Shown: positions 9,846 to 19,619, numbered from the stretch's first letter. The stretch: 64,000 bases of DNA from Jiella sonneratiae (GCF_017353515.1 NZ_JAFMPY010000006.1:178398-242397); one strand, 5' to 3'. Notes: generated from the letters alone by a model not told the origin. Numbers and translations are program-made.

Positions 9846-9976
9846 GCAAATTCAATGGCTTGGCCGCGCGATCGCAAGCCATGGTTAATAGATCACTAAA
9901 TTTCAGGATTGGTGCAAGACTCGCGTCAGGTTACGGTTTTTTTACCAACAACGCGGCGGCGGACGAGGGGGTAAAA

Positions 9977-10648
9977 ATGATCGTAGTGGTTGACAATCGG
10001 GAACTGGTGACGAGCGGATATCAGTCGCTCTTCGCGCGTGAAGGCGTTTCGACGGCGACCTTCCATTCCAGCGAGTTCCGCGACTGGGTCGAGACGGCGC
10101 CGGACGCCGACATCTCGGCGGTCGAGGCGTTTCTCCTGGGCGACTTCGACGAGCGGGCCGGCTGCCCGCGGGTGATCCGGTCGCGTTCGACGGCGCCGAT
10201 GATCGCCCTGTCCGAGAGCCGCAACCTCGACGGCACGCTCGATCTGTTCGCCGCCGGTGTCGACGACGTCGTCGCCAAGCCGGTGCACGTCAAGGAGATT
10301 CTGGCACGGGTCGGCGCCATCCGCCGCCGCGAGAACGCCGAGACGACCCGGACGGTGGTCGGCGAGATCTGCGTCTACCAGGACGGCCGCGACGCCGAGG
10401 TCGCCGGCAAGGCGATGGCCCTGCCGCGCCGCGAGCGCCGCATCCTCGAATATCTGGTCGCCAACCGCGGCCGCCGGGTCTCCAAGCAGCAGCTCTTCAA
10501 CGCCATCTACGGCATCTTCGACGAGAACGTCGAAGAGAACGTCATCGAGAGCCACATCTCCAAGTTGCGCAAGAAGCTGAAGATGCGCCTCGGCTACGAC
10601 CCGGTCTCGTCGAAGCGTTACCTCGGATACGGCATCGGGGTAGAGTAA
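9977..10648 (+). CDS. ftcR: OmpR-type orphan response regulator FtcR/Rem, flagellar activator
   Basis: This is the counterpart of Brucella FtcR and Sinorhizobium Rem, which activate flagellar genes and lie at the same place between fliK/motD and flgE. The chosen ATG gives 223 residues and has a good ribosome site (GACGAGGGGG) just upstream; longer in-frame starts would run back into the intergenic region. The receiver domain is at about 1-115, with the conserved Lys in VVAKPVHVKEIL. The winged-helix DNA-binding domain is at about 130-223 (RRERRILEYLVANRGR, ENVIESHISKLRKKLKMRLG). At the usual phospho-acceptor Asp there appears to be Glu50 (DISAVEAFLLGDFD). No partner histidine kinase is adjacent. 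A terminator follows. Confidence 0.88.
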   Translation: MIVVVDNRELVTSGYQSLFAREGVSTATFHSSEFRDWVETAPDADISAVEAFLLGDFDERAGCPRVIRSRSTAPMIALSESRNLDGTLDLFAAGVDDVVAKPVHVKEILARVGAIRRRENAETTRTVVGEICVYQDGRDAEVAGKAMALPRRERRILEYLVANRGRRVSKQQLFNAIYGIFDENVEENVIESHISKLRKKLKMRLGYDPVSSKRYLGYGIGVE

Positions 10649-10677
10649 GCGCCAAATCTTTCCAAAGTATTAAATTC

Positions 10678-10713
10678 AAAATGCCCTGTCGGATATTTCC
10701 GGCGGGGCATTTT
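10678..10713 (+). terminator. Rho-independent terminator after ftcR
   Basis: A 15-base-pair stem (arms 10678-10692 and 10699-10713, two G-T pairs) has a 6-base loop ATATTT and ends in TTTT. It separates ftcR from the hook operon that starts at flgE. Confidence 0.8.
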
Positions 10714-10814
10714 CATTTGCAGAAGTACCACCCGGATCGGGGCGGATCACAGCCAGACGCAAGCTTGCCGGCCTATCCGTGATGCAGCGCGGCAGGCTAC
10801 GGAGTCTCGAGCCC

Positions 10815-12059
10815 ATGAGCATCAATGGCGTCTTCAGAACCAGTGTTTCGGGTATGAATGCCCAGGCAAACCGCCTGTCGGCCATCTCGGACAACATTTC
10901 CAATTCCAGCACGGACGGCTACAAGCGGAGCGAGGCCGAGTTCTCGACGCTGGTGATCGCCCAGTCCGGCGGACAGTACAACTCGGGATCGGTGAAGACC
11001 GAGACCCGTCAGTATGTCAGCACCCAGGGCAGCATCGCGGCGACCTCTTCGTCGACCGACGTCGCGATCTCCGGCGACGGCTTCTTCGTCGTGCAGGACA
11101 ACACCGGCCGCGAGTTCTACACGCGCGCCGGTTCGTTCGTTCAGAAGACCTCGACGGTCAACGGCGAGCAGACCACCTATCTGGTCAATTCCGCGGGTTA
11201 CCGGCTGACCGGCACCTCGGAGGAGGACGGCACCACCGGGCCGATCCAACTGCCGGTCGGCGAGCTGGTGAAGCCCAAGGCGACCGACAGCGCCAGCCTG
11301 AACCTCCAGCTTCCCTCGACCGCCGAGCTCGGCGACGACGGCAAGAAGACCACGACGATCACCGTCTACGACAACATCGGCTCGCCGATCACGCTGACGA
11401 TGACGCTCACCAAGCTGGTGCAGGGCGATGCCACGACGTCCACCAACAGCCAGTGGTCGGTGGAACTGACCGACGGCACCTCCACCACCACCCAGACGGT
11501 CGAGTTCGATCCGACGACCGGTCGGCCGGTCTCCGTGACCCCCGATGGGGGTACGGCGACGGCAGTCCCCGACGACGACCTCAGCGACCTGACGATGGAC
11601 ATCACGCTCGCCGCCGGCAACGAAGTCGCGGTCAATTTCGGCTCGCTCACCGAATACGACACCGACTTTTCCGCGAAGGTCTCGGCGAACGGCAATCCTC
11701 CGGGCTATTTCAGCGACTTCTCGATCGGCGACGACGGCGTCCTCAGCGGCGTGATGGACAACGGCACGCTGGTCTCGCTCTACCAGCTCAACCTCGCCCG
11801 CTTCACCAGCCCGGACATGCTGCAGGCCGGCGTCGGCAACGTCTATTCCGCCACCCTCGATTCCGGCACGGCCGAATACGGTCTTCCGGGTTCGAACGGT
11901 TTCGGAAGCCTCGTGTCGAGCGCCGTCGAGCAGTCCAACGTCGACCTCGCCACCGAACTGACGGACATGATCGAGTCGCAGCGCTCCTACAGCGCCAACT
12001 CGAAGGTGTTCCAGACCGGCTCGGAAATTCTCGACGTTCTCATCAACCTGAAGCGCTGA
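10815..12059 (+). CDS. flgE: Flagellar hook protein FlgE
   Basis: FlgE polymerises into the flexible hook. The protein is 414 residues, normal for rhizobia. It has the rod/hook N-terminal motif (GMNAQANRLSAISDNISNSS, near 13-32), a mid-domain of beta-rich Thr/Asp/Gly sequence, and the C-terminal helix motif (NVDLATELTDMIESQRSYSA) that packs the inner tube. I place the start at ATG 10815 (MSINGVFRTSVSG); an in-frame ATG at 10779 would add 12 residues not typical of the family. It opens the flgE-flgK-flgL-flaF-flbT-flgD-fliQ group, downstream of the ftcR terminator. Confidence 0.95.
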   Translation: MSINGVFRTSVSGMNAQANRLSAISDNISNSSTDGYKRSEAEFSTLVIAQSGGQYNSGSVKTETRQYVSTQGSIAATSSSTDVAISGDGFFVVQDNTGREFYTRAGSFVQKTSTVNGEQTTYLVNSAGYRLTGTSEEDGTTGPIQLPVGELVKPKATDSASLNLQLPSTAELGDDGKKTTTITVYDNIGSPITLTMTLTKLVQGDATTSTNSQWSVELTDGTSTTTQTVEFDPTTGRPVSVTPDGGTATAVPDDDLSDLTMDITLAAGNEVAVNFGSLTEYDTDFSAKVSANGNPPGYFSDFSIGDDGVLSGVMDNGTLVSLYQLNLARFTSPDMLQAGVGNVYSATLDSGTAEYGLPGSNGFGSLVSSAVEQSNVDLATELTDMIESQRSYSANSKVFQTGSEILDVLINLKR

Positions 12060-12097
12060 GCGGCGCACGGCGCCACCGGCAGGGGTAGAAAACCGAG

Positions 12098-13546
12098 ATG
12101 TCCCTTCTTTCCGCCTTTACGAGCGCCCGCTCGTCGCTGGCGTCCGTGTCGCAGCAGTCGACCCTGGTTTCGCGCAACGTCGCCAATGCCCAAAACTCAT
12201 CGGCGACGCGCAAATACACGAACCTGTCGTCGAACCTCTATGGCGGAGTGTCGATCCTCTCGGTCTCCCAGTCGAGCAACCAGGCGCTGTTCAGCTCGAT
12301 GACCACGGCGACGGCGTCGCTGGCATCGGCCAACGCGACCTATTCGCTGCTCGATTCCATCCGCAGCGTCATCGGCGACACCGACTCCACCGCCTCGCCG
12401 GCCGCGCGCCTGACGGCTCTCAAGACGGCGCTGTCGCAATATGCCGTGACGCCGGAGGATCCGCAGACGGCGCGCGCCGCCGTCAACGCCGCCTCCGACC
12501 TCGCGGTGAGCCTCAACGACACCACCGACGCGGTCCAGGCGGCGAGGACGGACGCCGACCGGCAGCTTTCCGACATCGCCGGCCGGATGAACAGTCTGCT
12601 GTCGGAGTTCGAGACGCTGAACGGCCGGATCATGGCCGGAACCGCGACCGGCCAGGACGTGACCGACGACGTCGACCGCCGCGACCAGATCGTCACCGAG
12701 CTCTCGGGCTATGTCGGCGTCAACGTCCAGAGCCGGGCCGGCGGCGACATGAGCCTCTACACCGATTCGGGCATCACGCTGTTCGAGACCACGGCGCGCA
12801 AGGTCGAGTTCACCGCAACCACCGCCTACGACGCCAACACCGTCGGCAACAGCTTCAAGATCGACGGCGTCAGCGTCTCGGGCGATTCGACCGGCATGCC
12901 GATCAAGTCCGGCAGCGTCTACGGCCTCCTGACCTTCCGCGACGAGACGGCGGTCACCTATCAGGGCCAGCTCGACGAGGTCGCGGCATCGCTGGTCGAG
13001 GCGTTTTCCGAGACCGACAGCGGCGGCACCGCCTTCTCCGGCCTGTTCTCGATCAAGGCCGACGGCTCCTCCACGGATCTTTCGACGATCACCTCCCAGA
13101 CCGGCTTCGCCGGGCTGATCACCGTCTCGCCGAGCGTCGTCAACGATCCGACGCTGCTGCGCGACGGCAACATCTCCGGCCAGGGCATCGTCTACAACGC
13201 CGACGGCACCTCGGGCTTCAGCGACCGGCTGAACGATCTCCTCGACGGGCTCGCCAGCCAGCGCAGCTTCGACGGCTCCTACGGCGCCGGCACCCAGGGC
13301 ACCATCGGCGACTACATCGCCTCGTCGATCAGCTGGCTCGAGGACAAGAGGTCCACGGCCAACGACGACGTCGACTACCAGTCGACCGTCCTGTCCCGCG
13401 CCGAAGAATCCCTCTCCAACGTCACCGGCATCAATCTCGACGAGGAGATGTCGCACCTTCTCGACCTCGAGAAGTCCTACCAGGCGTCGAGCAAGCTGAT
13501 CTCCACGATCGGCGAGATGCTCGACAGTCTCCTCCAGATCGCCTGA
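12098..13546 (+). CDS. flgK: Flagellar hook-associated protein 1 FlgK
   Basis: FlgK is the first of the two junction proteins between hook and filament. The protein has 482 residues. The N terminus (SLLSAFTSARSSLASVSQQS, then VSRNVANAQN) and C terminus (GINLDEEMSHLLDLEKSYQA, then LISTIGEMLDSLLQIA) carry the paired helices typical of hook-associated proteins. The sequence between them is the surface-exposed, variable part. It lies 38 bases after flgE and 11 bases before flgL, the usual order. No cap gene fliD follows, as is common in this bacterial order. Confidence 0.94.
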   Translation: MSLLSAFTSARSSLASVSQQSTLVSRNVANAQNSSATRKYTNLSSNLYGGVSILSVSQSSNQALFSSMTTATASLASANATYSLLDSIRSVIGDTDSTASPAARLTALKTALSQYAVTPEDPQTARAAVNAASDLAVSLNDTTDAVQAARTDADRQLSDIAGRMNSLLSEFETLNGRIMAGTATGQDVTDDVDRRDQIVTELSGYVGVNVQSRAGGDMSLYTDSGITLFETTARKVEFTATTAYDANTVGNSFKIDGVSVSGDSTGMPIKSGSVYGLLTFRDETAVTYQGQLDEVAASLVEAFSETDSGGTAFSGLFSIKADGSSTDLSTITSQTGFAGLITVSPSVVNDPTLLRDGNISGQGIVYNADGTSGFSDRLNDLLDGLASQRSFDGSYGAGTQGTIGDYIASSISWLEDKRSTANDDVDYQSTVLSRAEESLSNVTGINLDEEMSHLLDLEKSYQASSKLISTIGEMLDSLLQIA

Positions 13547-13557
13547 CGAGGCCGGCC

Positions 13558-14640
13558 ATGACCAACTTTCTCGTATCGAATTATTCGCTGCTGTCGTCGC
13601 CGCGCAATGCCGTGTCGAAGATCCAGCAGGAACTGACGATCATGCAGAAGCAGGCGACGACCGGCCGCCTCGCCGACGTCGGCCTGGCGCTCGGGCTCCG
13701 GACCAACCAGTCGATCTCGCTGCGCTCGGAAGTCGAGAGCGTCGACCGCCAGCTCGACACCAACGCCATCGTCGGCCAGCGCTTCTCCGTCATGCAGAAC
13801 GCGCTCGATTCCCTGTCGACGACAGGGTCCGACTTCCTGTCCTCGCTGATCGCCAACGGCACCGGCGATCCGGGCATCACGGCCAGCGTCCAGCAGGCGT
13901 CGGCGAGCCTGCAGCAGCTCGTCGGGGCGCTGAATTCCTCCTCCGGCGCACGCTTCCTGTTCTCCGGGTCGGCGACCGACCAGCCGGCGGTCGGCTTCAC
14001 GACGTCGGGGGGAACCAAGGCCGACACCTATTTCGACGGCTCGACGGCGCAGGACGCGACCGCCGCCGCCTTCGCTGCCGCCTTCGGCTTCAGCCAGACC
14101 GACGCCGCCGTCGCCGACATCACCGAAAGCGACCTCGAGGCCTTTCTCGACGGGCCGTTCGAAGACCTGTTCACGACCGGCACCGGCGGTGGCTGGACTG
14201 ACAACTGGTCGAACGCCGACGACACGACGGTGGAAAACCGCATCAGCGACAGCGAGACGGTCAAGACCTCCTATTCCGCCAACGAGGAGGCCTTCCGCAA
14301 CATCGCCAAGGCTTACGTCATGCTGTCGGATCTCGGCGCCGAGAACATGAATGACGGCGCCCGTCAGCTTCTCACAAGCCGGGCGATCGAAACTCTCAGC
14401 AAGGGTCTCAGCCAGCTCACCCAGATGCAGGCCGAGATCGGCGGCAGCCAGAACCGCGTCGACCTGGCCGACGAGACGCTGAAGGCGCGAAAGAGCGTCC
14501 TCAACATCTCGATCTCGGATCTCGAGGAGGTCGACCAGTACGAGGCGAGCACGCGGGTGACCGGCCTGCAGACGCTGCTCGAGACGTCCTACACGCTGAC
14601 GGCGCGGATCTCGCAGCTCAGCCTTCTCAACTACATCTGA
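13558..14640 (+). CDS. flgL: Flagellar hook-associated protein 3 FlgL
   Basis: FlgL is the second hook-filament junction protein and is related to flagellin. The 360 residues start with a flagellin-like N-terminal helix region (KIQQELTIMQKQATTGRLAD, near 22-41). They end with a flagellin-like C terminus (TLLETSYTLTARISQLSLLN). The middle is Ala/Asp/Thr-rich and variable. It lies 11 bases downstream of flgK. A 374-base stretch with one possible small ORF separates it from flaF. Confidence 0.93.
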   Translation: MTNFLVSNYSLLSSPRNAVSKIQQELTIMQKQATTGRLADVGLALGLRTNQSISLRSEVESVDRQLDTNAIVGQRFSVMQNALDSLSTTGSDFLSSLIANGTGDPGITASVQQASASLQQLVGALNSSSGARFLFSGSATDQPAVGFTTSGGTKADTYFDGSTAQDATAAAFAAAFGFSQTDAAVADITESDLEAFLDGPFEDLFTTGTGGGWTDNWSNADDTTVENRISDSETVKTSYSANEEAFRNIAKAYVMLSDLGAENMNDGARQLLTSRAIETLSKGLSQLTQMQAEIGGSQNRVDLADETLKARKSVLNISISDLEEVDQYEASTRVTGLQTLLETSYTLTARISQLSLLNYI

Positions 14641-14654
14641 CGAGGGGCGCGACG

Positions 14655-14891
14655 ATGACGAGGCAAGAGCCGCAACAACCGACCGAGGTGCGGCAATCGA
14701 ACCGCCGGATACGGCGGCTGCCGGCGGGTCCCTCGCGTTTCGGCCCTTCGGCCGGCGCGCCGGACCTCTGGGGCCTGCCGGAGGGAGCGGACGGCGGGCT
14801 CCGGCCCGCCCGGACCGCGGAGACGCGCCCGCTCCGCCGGGCCGTGCCCTGCCGGGGCCGGCAGCAGACCTTCGCCGACGCGCTGTTCTGA
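14655..14891 (+). CDS. Possible small Arg/Pro-rich protein between flgL and flaF
   Basis: A 78-residue frame begins 14 bases after the flgL stop, with a plausible ribosome site (GAGG) before its ATG. The product is rich in Arg, Pro, Gly and Gln and has no membrane segment or recognisable domain; it ends GRQQTFADALF. Other rhizobial clusters usually run from flgL straight to flaF. This may be a real small gene or a chance frame in high-GC DNA. Nothing else is seen in the remaining bases up to flaF except a likely flaF leader. Confidence 0.3.
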   Translation: MTRQEPQQPTEVRQSNRRIRRLPAGPSRFGPSAGAPDLWGLPEGADGGLRPARTAETRPLRRAVPCRGRQQTFADALF

Positions 14892-15014
14892 GCGCGCCGA
14901 CGATTGCGGCGGGGGAGCCGAGACGCGCCCGCGACCGAACACGACCAATCACTGGTTTCACAATGCCCGGACGCCGGCGGCAGCGCGGTCCACGGGTAGG
15001 ATCAAGGGGTAGGA

Positions 15015-15362
15015 ATGTACCAGTTCTCCTATGCGGAAATCTCCGAGGACGTCGAGATCAACGCACGCGAGCGCGAACGCCAGGCGCTCGACCATTCGAT
15101 CGGTCTTCTGAAGCGCGCGGAGAAGAATGGCCCACGGTCCCGCGATGCGATCGAAGCCATCTACATGACGCGGAGCTTGTGGGCGATCCTCGTCGAGGAT
15201 CTCTCCAGCTCCGAGAACGGTCTGCCTGAGAACCTGCGCGCGGAGCTGATCTCGATCGGACTCTGGATCATGCGTGAGGCGGAGGCGATCCGTCTCGGGC
15301 GGTCGAACAACTTTGCAGGCATCATCGAAATCACCACCCTGATCCGCGACGGACTCAACTGA
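15015..15362 (+). CDS. flaF: Flagellin biosynthesis regulator FlaF
   Basis: FlaF is a small cytoplasmic protein found in alphaproteobacteria. In Caulobacter it is needed for flagellin synthesis and acts together with FlbT. The protein has 115 residues, mostly helical, with the family patterns YAEISEDVEINARERE and LRAELISIGLWIMREAEAI. It is followed 3 bases later by flbT, the standard pair. Both are relevant to the flagellin genes at 59-64 kb, whose messages carry structured leaders. The family call is firm; the mechanism in this organism is inferred from relatives. Confidence 0.92.
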   Translation: MYQFSYAEISEDVEINARERERQALDHSIGLLKRAEKNGPRSRDAIEAIYMTRSLWAILVEDLSSSENGLPENLRAELISIGLWIMREAEAIRLGRSNNFAGIIEITTLIRDGLN

Positions 15363-15364
15363 CC

Positions 15365-15817
15365 ATGGCGACACTCCGAATTTCCCTCAGGGCCGGCGAA
15401 CGCATCTTCGTCAACGGCGCGGTCCTCAAGGTCGATCGCAAGACGACCCTGGAATTCCTCAACGACGTGACCTTCCTCCTGGAAAGCCACGTCATGCAGG
15501 CCGAGCAGGCCAAGACGCCGATGCGTCAGCTCTATTTCGTCGTGCAGATGATGCTGATGGATCCCAACAGCGTCGGGGCGGCGATGGAGCTCTTCGCCAA
15601 GGCCCATCCGGCGATGCTCAAGACCTACAGCAACCGCGACATCATCGACGGTCTGCTCGAGGTCGAGGAGCTGATCGGCCGCGGCCGGGCCTTCGACGGG
15701 CTGAAGCGCATCCGCTCGATGATCCCGCTCGAGGATCACATCCTCGGCGAGACGCCCGACGCTCCCACCACGGTGACCAAGTTCGAGCCGGCGCTCCGCA
15801 TGGCCGCGGGGGCCTGA
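15365..15817 (+). CDS. flbT: Flagellin synthesis regulator FlbT
   Basis: FlbT is an RNA-level regulator of flagellin. In Caulobacter it binds the 5' untranslated region of flagellin mRNA and promotes its decay; in Brucella it has a positive role. The protein has 150 residues with the family signature RISLRAGERIFVNGAVLKV and TTLEFLNDVTFLLESHVMQ near the start. The gene lies 3 bases from flaF and 2 bases from flgD, so the three are read together. Its most obvious targets in this window are the flagellin leaders at 59057-59104, 60696-60774 and 62610-62684. That link is inference. Confidence 0.93.
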   Translation: MATLRISLRAGERIFVNGAVLKVDRKTTLEFLNDVTFLLESHVMQAEQAKTPMRQLYFVVQMMLMDPNSVGAAMELFAKAHPAMLKTYSNRDIIDGLLEVEELIGRGRAFDGLKRIRSMIPLEDHILGETPDAPTTVTKFEPALRMAAGA

Positions 15818-15818
15818 G

Positions 15819-16223
15819 ATGGTCACCGCCGTCTCCTCCGCGACCGCCGCGTCGACATCGCAGACGACCTCCACCGCGTCTACGGCCAAGTCCACGCTCG
15901 ACTACAATTCGTTCCTGCAGCTCCTGGTCGCCGAGATGTCGAACCAGGATCCGCTGAACCCGACCGACTCGACCGAATACGTCGCGCAGTTCGCGACCTT
16001 CTCGGGCGTCGAACAGTCGATCCAGACGAACAGCAAGCTGGATTCGCTGATGGCCGTCTCGGCTCTCACCCAGGCGAATTCGCTGATCGGCCGCACCATC
16101 ACCTCGGCCGACGGCGCGACGAGCGGCGTCGTCTCGGCGGTGCGGGCCGGCTCGACGGGGATCGAGGCGGTGCTCGAGGGCGGCGGTTCCGTCACGCTGG
16201 AATCCGGAACGGAGGTCCAGTAG
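15819..16223 (+). CDS. flgD: Flagellar hook-cap protein FlgD (short form)
   Basis: FlgD caps the growing hook so that FlgE subunits can assemble. At 134 residues this is the short rhizobial type, lacking most of the C-terminal Ig-like part of enteric FlgD. The conserved N-terminal region is clear: a Ser/Thr-rich leader, then YNSFLQLLVAEMSNQDPLNP and STEYVAQFATFSGVEQSIQT (about 29-75). It sits between flbT and fliQ with only a few bases on either side. Confidence 0.9.
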   Translation: MVTAVSSATAASTSQTTSTASTAKSTLDYNSFLQLLVAEMSNQDPLNPTDSTEYVAQFATFSGVEQSIQTNSKLDSLMAVSALTQANSLIGRTITSADGATSGVVSAVRAGSTGIEAVLEGGGSVTLESGTEVQ

Positions 16224-16225
16224 TC

Positions 16226-16498
16226 GTGAACGAAGCCGAAGCGATCGAAATCGTCCAGGAAGCCGTCTGGACGATCGTCCTCGCCTGCGGGCCGGCCGTG
16301 GCCGTGGCGATGGCCGTCGGCGTCGTCATCGCGCTGTTCCAGGCCCTGACCCAGATCCAGGAAGTCACGCTCACCTTCGTGCCGAAGATCCTCGCGATCT
16401 TCGTGGTGATCGCCATGACCGCCTCCTTCACGGGCGCGCAGGTCTACACCTTCACCCAGGAATCCTATTCGCGGATCGAGACCGGCTTCGACCGCTGA
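16226..16498 (+). CDS. fliQ: Flagellar export gate protein FliQ
   Basis: FliQ is a small subunit of the FliPQR export gate in the inner membrane. It has 90 residues and two membrane segments (about 13-37 and 47-68). The family pattern is visible (VAMAVGVVIALFQALTQIQE, then LTFVPKILAIFVV). The start is GTG, preceded by GGAGG at 16211-16215. The gene is separated from its partners fliP (58.2 kb) and fliR (18.9 kb), as is usual in this order. A terminator hairpin follows. Confidence 0.94.
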   Translation: MNEAEAIEIVQEAVWTIVLACGPAVAVAMAVGVVIALFQALTQIQEVTLTFVPKILAIFVVIAMTASFTGAQVYTFTQESYSRIETGFDR

Positions 16499-16535
16499 GG
16501 CGGCGACCTGCCACGGAACTTGCGACCCGAAGACG

Positions 16536-16565
16536 AAGCCCGCCGGACCCGCCCCGGCGGGCTTT
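16536..16565 (+). terminator. Terminator hairpin between fliQ and flhA
   Basis: An 11-base-pair perfect stem (16536-16546 with 16554-16564) has a 7-base loop and ends in TTT. The T run is short. It suggests that flhA has its own promoter in the 190 bases that follow. Confidence 0.65.
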
Positions 16566-16755
16566 GGCATTTCCCGCGGGGCGCTGGCCGCCCGAAGCCG
16601 TTGCCGCCCTGCCGGAAGAACGCCCGGGAGCGGCACCGCTCCCGAAAGGGGCGGCGGCGTCCGACCCAGCCTGAAGCAATCTTGATCTGCGACGAAACCT
16701 CAAGGACGCGCCGCTCCGGCGCGCTTGCCGTTCAATGCCGCAGATGGGGTTTGCC

Positions 16756-18867
16756 ATGGCCGTCGACATTCTGAAGCCCGGCCTCGCCGGTGCCCAGAAA
16801 GCCAGCGACGCGAAGAAGTCGGGCAATCGCGAGATCGGCTTCGCGATCGCGGTCGTGATGATCCTGACGGTCCTGTTCGTCCCGATCCCGCCGTTCCTCA
16901 TCGACATCGGCCTGTCCTTCTCCGTGGCGCTCTCGATCCTCATCCTGATGGTCGCGCTGTGGATCCAGAAGCCGCTGGAATTCTCCGCCTTTCCGATCGT
17001 CCTCCTCCTCGCCACGATGCTGCGCCTGTCGCTCAACATCGCGACGACGCGCATGATCCTGTCGCAGGGCCACGAGGGCGTGAACGCCGCCGGCCACGTG
17101 ATCGGCGGCTTCTCGCAGTTCGTCATGGGCGGCGACTTCTTCATCGGCATCATCGTCTTCGTGATCCTGATCACGGTGAACTTCCTGGTCATCACCAAGG
17201 GCGCGACGCGTATCGCCGAAGTCGGCGCGCGCTTCACCCTCGACGCCATCCCCGGCAAGCAGATGGCGATCGACGCCGATCTGTCCGCCGGCCTGATCGA
17301 CGAGAAGGAATCTCAGCGCCGGCGCAAGGAGCTCGAGGAGGAAAGCTCGTTCTTCGGCTCGATGGACGGCGCGTCGAAATTCGTGCGCGGCGACGCCATC
17401 GCGGGCCTGATCATTACCGCGGTCAACGTCTTCGGCGGCATCGTCATCGGCATCACCCGCTACGGCATGGATGCCGCAGCCGCCGCCGACGTCTTCACCA
17501 AGCTCTCGGTCGGCGACGGCCTGGTCTCGCAGATCCCGGCGCTGATCGTCTCCCTCGCCGCCGGCCTCCTCGTCTCCAAGGGCGGCACGCGCGGCGCGGC
17601 GCAGACCGCCGTCCTCGGCCAGCTCGGCCACTACCCGCTGGCCCTGTCGCTCGCCGCCGGCCTGATGGGTGTTCTCGCGCTTTTGCCGGGCCTTCCCTTC
17701 ATCCCCTTCATCATGACCGCCGGCGGTCTCGCCTTCGTTGCCTGGACGGTGCCGAAGAAGCGCAAGCAGGAAGAGGACGCGGTGGCGGCCCAGAAGGCCG
17801 TCCAGGACAAGATCGCCGCCGAGGCCGAAAAGGATTCCGTCAAGGAATCGCTGAGAATGGTCGAGATCGAGCTGGTGCTCGGCAAGCAGACCTCGGCCCA
17901 CATGATGGCCAAGCGCGAGGAACTGGCGCGGCGCGTCCAGAAGATGCGCAAGCGCTTCGCGGCGCGCTACGGCTTCGTCGTGCCGGAAATCAAGTTGTCG
18001 GACGATCTGACGATCGAGCCGAAGTCATACCAGATCAAGATCCACGGCACGACCATCGCCGCCCAGCCGCTGCGGCTCGGCGAAATGATGATCGTCATCG
18101 GCGATGCGCCGGGCCCGGACGTGCCCCACGACATCACCAAGGAGCCGGCCTTCGGCATGCGCGCCGCCTGGGTTTCGGAGAGCTTCACCTCGGAACTGAA
18201 GCGCCAGGGATTCGAGCCGATCGACACGCTGTCGATCGTCCTCACCCATCTTTCCGAGGTGATCCGCAACAACCTCGCCCAGCTTCTCTCCTACAAGGAC
18301 ATGCGCACGCTGCTCGACCGCCTCGACAGCGAGTACAAGCGGCTGATCGACGAGATCATCCCGACCCACATGTCCTATTCGGGGCTGCAGGCGGTCATGA
18401 AGCTCCTGCTCGCCGAGCGCGTATCGATCCGCAACCTCAACCTCATTCTCGAGGCGATCGCCGAGATCGCGCCGCATGTCCGCCGCTCCGAGCAGATCGT
18501 CGAGCATGTCAGGATGCGGATGGCCCAGCAGATCTGCGGCGATCTCCTGCACAACGGCAAGCTCTCGGTTCTGCGCCTCGGCAACCAGTGGGATCTCGCC
18601 TTCCACCAGGCGCTGAAGCGCGACGCCAAGGGCGACGTCGTCGAGTTCGACATCGACCCGCGCCTCGTCGAACAGTTCGCCGGCGAGGCGACCAAGGTGA
18701 TCCGCGCCAAGATGGACCAGGGCGAGTCCTTCGTCCTCGTCTCGGCGCCGGACGCCAGGCCCTACGTGCGCATGATGATCGAGCGCATCTTCGTCAACCT
18801 GCCGGTGCTCAGCCACGTCGAGATCGCGCGCGGCGTCGACATCCGGCCCATCGGGTCGATCTCGTGA
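16756..18867 (+). CDS. flhA: Flagellar export gate component FlhA
   Basis: FlhA forms the nonameric export gate and its cytosolic ring docks chaperone-substrate complexes. The chosen ATG gives 703 residues, with GATGGGG 7 bases upstream acting as ribosome site; an ATG 12 bases earlier is possible. About eight membrane segments cover residues 25-325. The FHIPEP-family region is clear ([40 protein letters not shown]). The cytoplasmic domain runs from about 330 to the end and finishes with the typical [19 protein letters not shown]. The stop overlaps the GTG of fliR. Confidence 0.96.
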   Translation: MAVDILKPGLAGAQKASDAKKSGNREIGFAIAVVMILTVLFVPIPPFLIDIGLSFSVALSILILMVALWIQKPLEFSAFPIVLLLATMLRLSLNIATTRMILSQGHEGVNAAGHVIGGFSQFVMGGDFFIGIIVFVILITVNFLVITKGATRIAEVGARFTLDAIPGKQMAIDADLSAGLIDEKESQRRRKELEEESSFFGSMDGASKFVRGDAIAGLIITAVNVFGGIVIGITRYGMDAAAAADVFTKLSVGDGLVSQIPALIVSLAAGLLVSKGGTRGAAQTAVLGQLGHYPLALSLAAGLMGVLALLPGLPFIPFIMTAGGLAFVAWTVPKKRKQEEDAVAAQKAVQDKIAAEAEKDSVKESLRMVEIELVLGKQTSAHMMAKREELARRVQKMRKRFAARYGFVVPEIKLSDDLTIEPKSYQIKIHGTTIAAQPLRLGEMMIVIGDAPGPDVPHDITKEPAFGMRAAWVSESFTSELKRQGFEPIDTLSIVLTHLSEVIRNNLAQLLSYKDMRTLLDRLDSEYKRLIDEIIPTHMSYSGLQAVMKLLLAERVSIRNLNLILEAIAEIAPHVRRSEQIVEHVRMRMAQQICGDLLHNGKLSVLRLGNQWDLAFHQALKRDAKGDVVEFDIDPRLVEQFAGEATKVIRAKMDQGESFVLVSAPDARPYVRMMIERIFVNLPVLSHVEIARGVDIRPIGSIS

Positions 18868-19619
18868 TCGGCCAGCTTCCCGACGTCGCGCTGGCGCTGT
18901 TCCTGATCTTCTGCCGCGTCGGGACATGCCTGATGGTGATGCCGGGGGTCTCGTCGGCCCGCATTCCCCAGCAGATCCGCCTGTTCCTGTCGCTCGCCGT
19001 CTCGCTCGCCCTCGCGCCGGCGCTGCTGCCGATCGTCCAGCCGCTGGTGCAGACGGGCGACGACGCCGAGCATCTCAGGCTGATCTTCTCGGAGGCGCTG
19101 ATCGGCTTCATGATCGGCATGCTCGGCCGCATCTTCATGCTGGCGCTGAGCTTTGCCGGCCACGTCGTCGCCAACATGATCGGCATGGGCCAGGCCATGG
19201 GGGGCGCCATCGAGGATCACGAGCAGTCGGCGGCGCTCACCTCGCTGATCACCATGACGGCGACGACGCTGATCTTCGTCCTCAACCTGCATGCCGAGAT
19301 CGCCCGGGCGCTGGTCGCCTCCTACGGTGCGATCACCCCGTCGGCCGGCTTCGCGCCGCAGGCGAGCCTGATCGCCGTCACCGACAACCTCTCCGAGGCC
19401 TTCCTTCTCTGCCTCAGGATCTCCAGCCCCTTCCTGCTCTACGCGGTGATCGTCAACTTCGCCATCGGCCTCGCCAACAAGCTGACGCCGTCGATCCCGA
19501 TCTACTTCATCTCGATGCCCTTCGTGCTCGCCGGCGGAGTCGTTCTGTTCGGCTATACCTTCGGCGACTTCATGACGATCTTCATGACCGAATTCCAGAA
19601 CTGGGTGTTGCACGGATGA
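18864..19619 (+). CDS. fliR: Flagellar export gate protein FliR
   Basis: FliR is the third subunit of the core export gate with FliP and FliQ. The gene starts at a GTG that overlaps the flhA stop (GTGA), giving 251 residues with about six membrane segments. Family patterns include [20 protein letters not shown] near the N terminus, [20 protein letters not shown] in the middle and [20 protein letters not shown] near the end. Its stop overlaps the next ATG (ATGA), so translation of the following coiled-coil protein is probably coupled to it. Confidence 0.95.
   Translation: MIGQLPDVALALFLIFCRVGTCLMVMPGVSSARIPQQIRLFLSLAVSLALAPALLPIVQPLVQTGDDAEHLRLIFSEALIGFMIGMLGRIFMLALSFAGHVVANMIGMGQAMGGAIEDHEQSAALTSLITMTATTLIFVLNLHAEIARALVASYGAITPSAGFAPQASLIAVTDNLSEAFLLCLRISSPFLLYAVIVNFAIGLANKLTPSIPIYFISMPFVLAGGVVLFGYTFGDFMTIFMTEFQNWVLHG

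Noticed and set aside
16725..19619. Plus-strand frame of 964 residues overlapping flhA and fliR
   Set aside because: Only its last 251 residues are real (fliR). The rest is an Arg/His/Pro-rich shadow of flhA.
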